Shown here: piece after piece, positions 7,546-13,911 of the stretch
Layout: each line of letters starts with the position of its first letter
Position numbering within the stretch: the stretch's first letter is position 1
Assembly (NCBI GenBank): GCA_947624465.1
Contig: CANQKJ010000026.1
Span: 1 to 13,911, forward strand
Source: an uncultured Oscillospiraceae bacterium
GTDB taxonomy: Bacteria > Bacillota > Clostridia > Oscillospirales > Oscillospiraceae
Direction: 5' to 3'
DNA length: 13,911 nt
Notes under the pieces: generated by a model
What the model saw: the letters and a program-made list of their open reading frames with translations, nothing else
Told to the model about the DNA's origin: nothing
Databases searched by the model: none
Translations under genes and position numbers: made by a program

Positions 7546-9096
7546 TTGGAACGGTATAAAAAGGCCAACGAGGGCATCCACGCCCCCGAGGAACTGAAGA
7601 AAAAGGCCGCCGAGGAACCTCCGGCCGCCAAGCGCCTCCACCGGGCGGCCTGGCTGGGGGCAGCCGCCGCCCTGCTGGCGGTGGTGCTGCTGGTTGGGGT
7701 CGTCCCCCGTCTCAGCGGGATCCAGGCGGGTACGTCCGCCCCCGGCAGCGCGCCAGCCCTCGGCGGCGACGCGCCCATGAGCAGCCCCGCCTCCGGCGAG
7801 GCTCCGGGGAGCGACCCCTCCTCCCCGCCCCAGGCCGGGGAGCCGGGCGCGGACCTCCCCGCAGCCGTTCCCCTGGCGGCGGCGGTGTACCCGGAGACGG
7901 TCCCCTATCCCAGCTCGGACGACTCCGCCGCCTATCACGCCTGGGAGGCGGATGTGAGGGCCCGTCAGGCCCTGGCCCCGGCGGAGGACGGGCTGGCGCC
8001 CTTCTGCGCCGCCGCCCTGCCGGAGTTTTTGGGGAACAGCGGCGGGGAAAACCGGGTGTTCTCCCCTCTGAACGTGTACCTGGCCCTGTCCATGCTGGCG
8101 GAGACCGCCGGCGGCAGCAGCCGCCAGCAGCTCCTGGACCTGCTGGACGCCGACAGCGTGGAGACCCTGCGGCAGCGGGCCTCCGGCCTGTGGCAGGCCA
8201 ACTACCGGGACGACGGGGCGGAGACCTCCCTGCTGGCCGCTTCCCTGTGGCTAAACGACGATTTAGAGGGCGCCTATCATCAGGATACCCTGGACACGCT
8301 GGCAAAGGACTACTATGCCTCCGCCTTTTCCGGGGAAATGGGCAGCGAGGACTACAACAAGGCCCTGCGGGGCTGGATCGACGACCAGACCGGCGGCCTG
8401 TTGAAGGACGCCTCCGGCAAGCTGGCCCTGGACCCGGAGACGGTGCTGGCCCTGGTGACCACCATCCACTTCAAGGCCCGCTGGACGGACGAATTCTCCC
8501 CGGAACAGAACACCGAGGACCTGTTCCACGCCCCCGATGGCGACGTGACCGCCGCTTACCTCCACCAGACCGACACGGGGAGTTACTACCGGGGCGAGGG
8601 GTTCGGCGCGGTGGAGAAGCCCTTCGGAGAGGGCGGCTCCATGTGGCTCCTGCTGCCTGACGAGGGGGTGTCTGTGGACGAGCTGCTGGCCTCTGGCGCG
8701 GCGGCGGAGTTCCTGGCCGCCGATAAGGGGGACTGGCCGGAGCAGAAGTTTTTACAAATCGACCTGTCCGTGCCCAAATTCGACGTGGCCTCCGACCTGG
8801 ACCTGATCGAAGGGCTGAAAGCGCTGGGGGTCACCGACGTGTTCGACAGCGCCGTCTCCGACTTCACCCCCCTGACCGATTTGGCAGGGCTGTTCGTCTC
8901 CAAAGCGGAACACGCCGCCCGTGTCACCCTGGACGAGGAGGGGGTGGAGGCCGCCGCCTTTACCTTTATCTCCGACAAGTTGGGGGCATTTTTCCCGGAT
9001 GAGACCATCGACTTCACCCTGGACCGGCCCTTCCTGTTCGCCATCGAGAGCGAGACGGGGCAGCTCCTGTTCGTGGGCGTGGTCAACCACCCGTAA
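7546..9096 (+). CDS. Membrane-anchored serpin with anti-sigma-like cytoplasmic head
   Basis: The 516-residue protein appears to join an anti-sigma-type head to a protease-trapping serpin. The start is TTG at 7546, the only start available after the in-frame stop at 7540, with GGAGG 8 bases upstream; only three bases separate it from the sigma stop. Residues 1-34 are charged and contain YKKANEGIHAPEELKKK, like the N-termini of many clostridial ECF anti-sigma proteins. KRLHR precedes one membrane helix (about 35-53), predicting head inside and bulk outside. Residues 56-112 are a Pro/Ala/Gly/Ser linker, then YPETVPYP. The serpin domain (about 145-516) has NRVFSPLNVYLALSML, LRGWIDDQTGG, TTIHFKARW, VPKFDV, and the reactive-loop hinge EEGVEAAAF (464-472), with Gly at P15 and Ala at P12-P10 as in inhibitory serpins. 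The scissile bond is near residues 478-482 (KLGAF). The target protease is unknown. The serpin call is firm; the anti-sigma role is inferred. Confidence 0.88.
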   Translation: MERYKKANEGIHAPEELKKKAAEEPPAAKRLHRAAWLGAAAALLAVVLLVGVVPRLSGIQAGTSAPGSAPALGGDAPMSSPASGEAPGSDPSSPPQAGEPGADLPAAVPLAAAVYPETVPYPSSDDSAAYHAWEADVRARQALAPAEDGLAPFCAAALPEFLGNSGGENRVFSPLNVYLALSMLAETAGGSSRQQLLDLLDADSVETLRQRASGLWQANYRDDGAETSLLAASLWLNDDLEGAYHQDTLDTLAKDYYASAFSGEMGSEDYNKALRGWIDDQTGGLLKDASGKLALDPETVLALVTTIHFKARWTDEFSPEQNTEDLFHAPDGDVTAAYLHQTDTGSYYRGEGFGAVEKPFGEGGSMWLLLPDEGVSVDELLASGAAAEFLAADKGDWPEQKFLQIDLSVPKFDVASDLDLIEGLKALGVTDVFDSAVSDFTPLTDLAGLFVSKAEHAARVTLDEEGVEAAAFTFISDKLGAFFPDETIDFTLDRPFLFAIESETGQLLFVGVVNHP

Positions 9097-9116
9097 ATGC
9101 GAAAGGAGGAGCAAGG

Positions 9117-10607
9117 ATGGAACAGAGACCAAAAAAGCGCCGTATCTGGATCGTTGTTGTGGCCGTGGTGCTGGTCATCGCCGTAGCCGCCGGGGTGGTG
9201 TTCTGGCCGGGCGGGCCCTTCCGGCGCACCACCGTGCAGAAGGCGGACCCCATTCCCGGCACGCCGGGCTACAAGGGCTCGGGAAAGGCCGTGGCCCTGG
9301 CCGCCGCTGAGTACCCCGAGATGGTCCCCTGCCCCAAGGACACCGACTACGTGGTGGCGGGCGTGCTGGACACTGACCGCTACTATGACGCCCGGCGGAA
9401 GTGGGCGAAGAGCGTGGGCGCCCTCTCCTCCGGCCGGGACTATGGCGGCCTGCTGGACGATTACCTGACCGCCACCGCCAAACAGTTCCTCTCCGGCGGG
9501 GAGGGGGAGAACCGGGTGTACTCCCCGCTGAACATCTATCTGGCGCTGTCCATGCTGGCGGAGACCGCCGGTGGGGAGAGCCGGGATCAGCTGCTGGCCC
9601 TGCTGGGGGCGGACTCCATCGAGGACGCGCGCTCCATCGCCCACGACCTGTGGGTGGACGATTACCGGGACGACGGGCAGACCGCCTCCATCCTGGCCAA
9701 CTCCATGTGGCTCAACGACACCTTCGACGGCCACTACGTCCAAAGTACGCTGGACCGGCTGGCGGGCGACTACTACGCCTCCGCCTTTTCCGGCGAGGCG
9801 GGCACCCCGGAGTATGACCAGGCCCTCCGGGACTGGATCGACGGCCAGACCCACGGCCTGCTGAAAAACTACTCCCAGGACCTGACGCTGCACCCCGCCA
9901 CCGTCATCGCCCTAGTATCCACCCTGTACTATCAGGCCAGGTGGGCCGATCCCTTCGATCCGGACCGCACCGCCCCCGGCGACTTCCACACGCCGGGCGG
10001 CGACGTGACCGCCGACCTGATGCACAAGTCCATGGAGGGCCAATACTACTGGGCGGAGCGGTTCGGAGCGGTCTGCCTGGACTTTGAGGACAACGGCTAT
10101 CAGATGTGGGTCCTCCTGCCCGATGAGGGCACCGCCCCGGATGAGCTGATCGCCTCCGGCGAGGCCATGGATTTCCTGACCACCGACTGGGGCAGCGCCG
10201 GGGAGTGGGACCTGGAGACCGGCGTCACCACCTATCCCTGGGGCGGGTCCGGGCGCTACGACATCCGCCTGACCCTGCCCAAGTTCGACGTGTCCTGCGG
10301 CATCGACCTCATCGACGGGCTGAGAGAGCTGGGCGTCACCGACGTGTTCGACATGGACGCCGCCAACTTCACCCCCCTCACCGACCTGCCGCTGGTATAC
10401 GTGTCCCAGGCCAAGCACGCCGCCCGGGTCATCGTGGAGGAGGAGAAGGTGGAGGCCGCCGCCTACACCATCCTCGACGCGGCGGCGGGAGCCCCCGCGC
10501 CTCCCGGCGACACGGTGGAGTTCACGGTGGACCGGCCCTTTGTGTTCGCCATCACCGGCCCCGCCGGGCTGCCCCTGTTCGTGGGCGTGGTCAATGACCC
10601 GGCGTGA
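9117..10607 (+). CDS. Second membrane-anchored or secreted serpin, paralogue of the first
   Basis: This 496-residue serpin starts at ATG 9117 behind AGGAGG (7 bases spacing), 20 bases after its paralogue. A basic head (EQRPKKRRI) precedes one hydrophobic segment (about 10-29), either an uncleaved anchor or a signal peptide; no lipobox is seen. It lacks the longer cytoplasmic head of the first serpin, so it should not act as an anti-sigma factor. It shares the YPEMVP juxtamembrane motif and serpin marks: NRVYSPLNIYLALSML (132-147), LRDWIDGQTHG, LVSTLYYQARW, LPKFDV and DRPFVFAI. The hinge reads EEEKVEAAAYT (441-451): P15 is Lys (444) instead of Gly, while P12-P10 remain Ala. Beyond it the loop is made of small residues (AAAGAPAPPG, 455-464), which would suit an elastase-like protease, with P1 perhaps near G458. 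Inhibitory activity is less certain than for the first serpin because of the P15 change. A strong terminator follows. Confidence 0.9.
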   Translation: MEQRPKKRRIWIVVVAVVLVIAVAAGVVFWPGGPFRRTTVQKADPIPGTPGYKGSGKAVALAAAEYPEMVPCPKDTDYVVAGVLDTDRYYDARRKWAKSVGALSSGRDYGGLLDDYLTATAKQFLSGGEGENRVYSPLNIYLALSMLAETAGGESRDQLLALLGADSIEDARSIAHDLWVDDYRDDGQTASILANSMWLNDTFDGHYVQSTLDRLAGDYYASAFSGEAGTPEYDQALRDWIDGQTHGLLKNYSQDLTLHPATVIALVSTLYYQARWADPFDPDRTAPGDFHTPGGDVTADLMHKSMEGQYYWAERFGAVCLDFEDNGYQMWVLLPDEGTAPDELIASGEAMDFLTTDWGSAGEWDLETGVTTYPWGGSGRYDIRLTLPKFDVSCGIDLIDGLRELGVTDVFDMDAANFTPLTDLPLVYVSQAKHAARVIVEEEKVEAAAYTILDAAAGAPAPPGDTVEFTVDRPFVFAITGPAGLPLFVGVVNDPA

Positions 10608-10617
10608 TATTTATGCG

Positions 10618-10652
10618 AAATACGCCTCTCCGTATCGGAGGGGCGTATTTTT
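10618..10652 (+). terminator. Terminator of the sigma/serpin operon
   Basis: Arms AAATACGCCTCTCCG and CGGAGGGGCGTATTT pair over 15 bp with one T-G wobble and a three-base loop, with the T run beginning inside the second arm and ending at 10652. It starts 10 bases after the second serpin stop. The A-rich first arm means it could also work on the minus strand. Confidence 0.92.
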
Positions 10653-10654
10653 GC

Positions 10655-10683
10655 TTGCGAAATTCCGCCCGATAGATTACAAT
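10655..10683 (+). promoter_or_regulatory. Sigma-A type promoter of the CLC transporter gene
   Basis: TTGCGA at 10655-10660 and TACAAT at 10678-10683 are separated by 17 bases, directly after the serpin-operon terminator and 32 bases before the start codon. The leader would be only about 25 bases, which leaves no room for a fluoride riboswitch. Confidence 0.65.
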
Positions 10684-10715
10684 AGGGGCAATGATTTTCG
10701 GAAGGGGGCGTCTCC

Positions 10716-11981
10716 ATGGAGCATCGGTTCGGACCCGCGGCCAGATCCGCCTGGGCGTCCATCGTGACCCTGTTGAAGTGGCTGGGGCTGGGGCTGATCG
10801 TGGGCGGCCTCTGCGGGCTGGTGGGAGCGGCGTTCAGCGCCTCCGTCACCGCCGTGACGGAACTCCGGGCGGCCCACGGCTGGCTGGTGTTCCTGCTGCC
10901 CATCGCGGGCCTGGTCATCGTGTTCCTCTACCGGGCCGCCGGCATGGAGAACGACAGCGGCACCAACCAGATCATCGCCTCCGTCCGGGGGGAGGACCGG
11001 CCTCCCCTGCGGCTGGCCCCCCTGATTTTCATCGCCTCCGTCCTCACCCACCTGTGCGGCGGCTCCGCCGGCCGGGAGGGGGCCGCCCTCCAGATCGGCG
11101 GGGCGCTGGCCTCCGGCGTGGGGCGGCTGTTCCGGCTGGGGGAGAACAGCTTCAAGACCATCGTCCAGTGCGGCATGGCGGGGCTGTTCGCCGCCCTGTT
11201 CGGCACGCCGCTGGCCGCCGCCGTCTTTGCCCTGGAGGTGGTGAGCGTGGGCATCTTCCAGTACTCCGCCCTGTTCCCCTGCATCGTGTCGGCGCTGACG
11301 GCCCTCCGGGTCACCCAGCTCGTCGGCGTGGAGGCGGAGGAGTTCCCCACCCTCACTCTGGGACCCGAGCTGGGCCTCCCGGTGATGCTCCGGGTGGGGG
11401 CCCTGGCGGTGCTGGCGGCGGTGGTGTCTATCGTCTTTTGCGTACTCATGCACAAGACCGCCCATCTGTACCAGAAGTACCTGCCCAACCAGTACGTCCG
11501 CATCGTTGTGGGCGGCGTGCTGGTCATCCTTCTGACGGCGATCGAGGGCAGCGGCGACTACAACGGCGCCGGCACCCACACCATCATGCTGGCCCTGGGG
11601 GCGGGGCAGGCGGCGCCCTGGGCCTTCGCCCTCAAAATGCTGTTCACCGCCGTCACCCTGGGGGCGGGCTACCGGGGCGGCGAGATCGTGCCCTCCTTCT
11701 TCGTGGGGGCCACCTTCGGCGCGGCGGTCTCCCCCCTGCTGGGGCTGGACCCGGTGTTCGGGGCGGCCCTGGCCATGATCGCCGTGTTCTGCGGGGTGGT
11801 CAACTGCCCCATGGCCTCCCTGCTGCTGAGCCTGGAGCTGTTCGGTGGGGCCAACGTGCTGTACTTCGCCCTGGCCGCTGCGGTGAGCTTTCTGCTCAGC
11901 GGCAAGTTCTCCCTGTACAGCGCCCAGAAGATCGCCTACTCCAAACTGGAGCCAGAGTTCATCGACGAGAACGCCCACTGA
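10716..11981 (+). CDS. CLC-family anion transporter, fluoride/proton antiporter-like (CLC-F type)
   Basis: A 421-residue polytopic membrane protein of the CLC family. The start ATG follows GAAGGGGG with 7 bases spacing. Diagnostic segments are GGSAGREGAALQIGG (115-129), with the gating glutamate at E121, FGTPLAAAVFALE (162-174), and GAGYRGGEIVPSFFVGATFG (316-335). Standard chloride CLCs have GREGP, a GSGIP serine loop and GIFAPMLALG in these places. Here the serine loop is replaced by a SGTNQII segment (81-87), and the late motif matches the GGEVTPLFFIGA style that I recall for CLC-F fluoride/proton antiporters. NCPMASLLLSLELFG (363-377) also fits that branch. The likely role is export of fluoride driven by protons. 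Simple chloride transport remains possible, since the sub-branch call comes from memory of motifs. It stands alone between its own promoter and the gap gene, with no riboswitch in its leader. Confidence 0.88.
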   Translation: MEHRFGPAARSAWASIVTLLKWLGLGLIVGGLCGLVGAAFSASVTAVTELRAAHGWLVFLLPIAGLVIVFLYRAAGMENDSGTNQIIASVRGEDRPPLRLAPLIFIASVLTHLCGGSAGREGAALQIGGALASGVGRLFRLGENSFKTIVQCGMAGLFAALFGTPLAAAVFALEVVSVGIFQYSALFPCIVSALTALRVTQLVGVEAEEFPTLTLGPELGLPVMLRVGALAVLAAVVSIVFCVLMHKTAHLYQKYLPNQYVRIVVGGVLVILLTAIEGSGDYNGAGTHTIMLALGAGQAAPWAFALKMLFTAVTLGAGYRGGEIVPSFFVGATFGAAVSPLLGLDPVFGAALAMIAVFCGVVNCPMASLLLSLELFGGANVLYFALAAAVSFLLSGKFSLYSAQKIAYSKLEPEFIDENAH

Positions 11982-11996
11982 CGGCGCGACAGGGCC

Positions 11997-12022
11997 TGTT
12001 TCCGGCAAAAAAACTGGAAACA
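11997..12022 (+). other. Hairpin in the CLC-gap intergenic region
   Basis: TGTTTCCGG and CTGGAAACA pair over 9 bp with one G-T wobble around a loop of C and seven A residues. A T run (ATTTTTTC) appears only about 20 bases later, so this is at best a weak terminator for the CLC gene. It may instead be chance structure. Confidence 0.35.
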
Positions 12023-12038
12023 CCGGCGAAAAGTTTGA

Positions 12039-13142
<1,104 letters not shown>

Positions 13143-13161
13143 TCCAGGTCCCAAATACGCC

Positions 13162-13189
13162 GAAAGCCCCGCCGTGAGGCGGGGCTTTC
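13162..13189. terminator. Terminator between gap and the convergent permease remnant
   Basis: Perfect 12-base arms GAAAGCCCCGCC and GGCGGGGCTTTC enclose the loop GTGA. It lies 19 bases after the gap stop and 11 bases before the end of the minus-strand gene, and the palindrome reads similarly on both strands. The T run is short (CTTTCTTG on the plus strand), so it is likely a shared, moderately strong terminator. Confidence 0.85.
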
Positions 13190-13200
13190 TTGCGCTTTGA

Positions 13201-13860
13201 CTATCGTATGATCCACGCCAGCGCCAGCAGCGCCGCCAGGAACCCCACGTTCCACAGGGTAAAGATCAGCAGATACCGTCCCTTCTGCTCCGGGGCGCGG
13301 AGGGCCACCTGCTTGTAGGAGATGAGGCTGGCCATGGAGGCGATCAGCGTCCCCAGGCCGCCGATGTTCACCCCCGCCAGCAGGGCGGTCCACCGGTCGG
13401 TGAAGCCGGACAGCAGCAGGGCCGCCGGCACGTTGCTGATGATCTGGCTGAGGGCGGCGGCGGTGACCAGCTCCCGGCCCTCCACCAGGGACTGCACCAG
13501 GTCCCGGAAGGGCCCGAACCGCCCCATATTCCCCACGAAGATGAACAGGAACACGAAGGTGGCCAGCAGGGAGTAGTCCACCTGGAGCAGCAGCCGGCGG
13601 TCCTTCAGCAGCACCGCCAGCACCACTAGGGCCAGCAGCGCCCAGCAGGACAGGACTTTGGCCACGGTGAGCAGACACAGACAGAACAGCACGGCGTAAA
13701 AGGCCAGTTCACCCCTCCTGAGGGGCGGGGCCGCGCCCTCCAGTTCGATCTGGATGGGCGCGGGCTGATACCCGAACCACACTGCCAGGGCCAGCAGGGC
13801 CGCCGCCAGCAGGGAGTATGGCCCCATGGCGGCGAAGATAATATAAAATGACTCCGCCTT
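13201..13860 (-). pseudogene. C-terminal half of an SLC13/YbiR-like permease, interrupted at its 5' side
   Basis: The minus-strand frame encodes about 219 residues of an integral membrane permease of the SLC13/ArsB/citrate-transporter superfamily. Recognisable parts are VDYSLLATFVFLFIFVGNMG, then SQIISNVPAALLLSGFTDRW and LAGVNIGGLGTLIASMASLI, which is the second-half re-entrant SNVP motif and following helix of YbiR-like proteins. Complete members have roughly twice this length, so the N-terminal half is absent. An ATG at 13827 could start a 208-residue protein, but it has no ribosome-binding site and sits inside a hydrophobic helix. The same frame continues upstream as KAESFYIIFAA to 13860, where an AT-richer sequence begins and soon gives an in-frame stop. 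I therefore read it as a gene split by an insertion. The anion substrate is unknown. Confidence 0.65.
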
Positions 13861-13911
13861 GTAAAGCGTGGATTAACCTGTATACTTAAGTTGGCACAAA
13901 AGCGAACAGGG
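13861..13911. mobile_element. Probable terminal end of an insertion sequence (IS66-like?), cut by window edge
   Basis: From 13861 the sequence starts GTAAAGCGTGGATTAACC and is distinctly AT-richer than its surroundings. IS66-family elements are known for terminal repeats beginning GTAA and for 8-base target duplications. The boundary coincides with the point where the permease frame stops making sense. The predicted duplicated target would be TCCGCCTT (13853-13860). No transposase is visible in the 51 bases available, so the family call is tentative. Confidence 0.45.

Noticed and set aside
7539..7559. ATG at 7539 overlapping the sigma stop codon, an apparently better start than TTG 7546
   Set aside because: It is in another frame and stops at 7559. 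The serpin frame has a stop at 7540, so TTG 7546 is the only usable start.
10684..10715. Fluoride riboswitch in front of the CLC gene
   Set aside because: Only about 25 transcribed bases are available and none of the paired elements of the crcB motif can be formed.
13838..13911. Group II intron end as the cause of the split permease
   Set aside because: No domain V-like hairpin is seen next to the boundary on either strand; the GTAA end fits an insertion sequence better.

Overview
The window is strongly GC-rich, with most codons ending in C or G, and reads like the chromosome of an anaerobic gut Firmicute of the Oscillospiraceae type (Flavonifractor / Pseudoflavonifractor / Intestinimonas-like). 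This rests on the bifurcating-type [FeFe] hydrogenase genes, the Bacillus/Clostridium-style cluster of yaaO-like decarboxylase, holB and ricT, and the clostridial style of the ECF sigma factor and serpin genes. The genus is an inference. No rRNA, tRNA or CRISPR array was seen, and no gene-free stretch exceeds 300 bases.

Layout. (1) Positions 1-3487 hold the end of a hydrogenase operon: a 5'-truncated NuoF-like HydB and a complete HydA, closed by a perfect terminator. Together with an expected upstream HydC they would make or consume H2 using ferredoxin and NAD(H). (2) Positions 3562-7002 hold a promoter, a PLP-dependent Orn/Lys/Arg-decarboxylase family protein, the clamp-loader delta' subunit (holB) and ricT with an unusual basic tail, closed by a second terminator. 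This is the Bacillus yaaO-tmk-yaaQ-yaaR-holB-yaaT neighbourhood with tmk and the small genes missing. (3) Positions 7025-10652 are the most interesting part: a candidate ECF-type promoter, an ECF sigma factor, and two membrane-anchored serpins. The first serpin sits where an anti-sigma factor is expected. It starts at a TTG three bases after the sigma stop codon and has a short anti-sigma-like cytoplasmic head, one membrane helix, a Pro/Ala/Gly/Ser linker and a full serpin domain outside the cell. The second serpin is a paralogue with a very different reactive loop. A strong terminator ends the operon. (4) Positions 10655-11981 hold a CLC transporter with its own promoter; its sequence resembles the fluoride/proton antiporter branch. 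(5) Positions 12060-13189 hold glyceraldehyde-3-phosphate dehydrogenase with its own promoter and terminator. (6) On the minus strand, 13201-13860 is the C-terminal half of an SLC13/YbiR-like permease. Its reading frame runs to position 13860, where an AT-richer sequence beginning GTAA starts. I read this as the edge of an insertion sequence, possibly IS66 family, that has split the gene.

How the parts may work together. The hydrogenase and GAPDH belong to fermentative energy metabolism, and holB and ricT are housekeeping genes. The sigma/serpin operon looks like a cell-surface system in which a protease-trapping domain is physically joined to a transcription regulator. The sequence supports the architecture; signalling through the serpin is a hypothesis.
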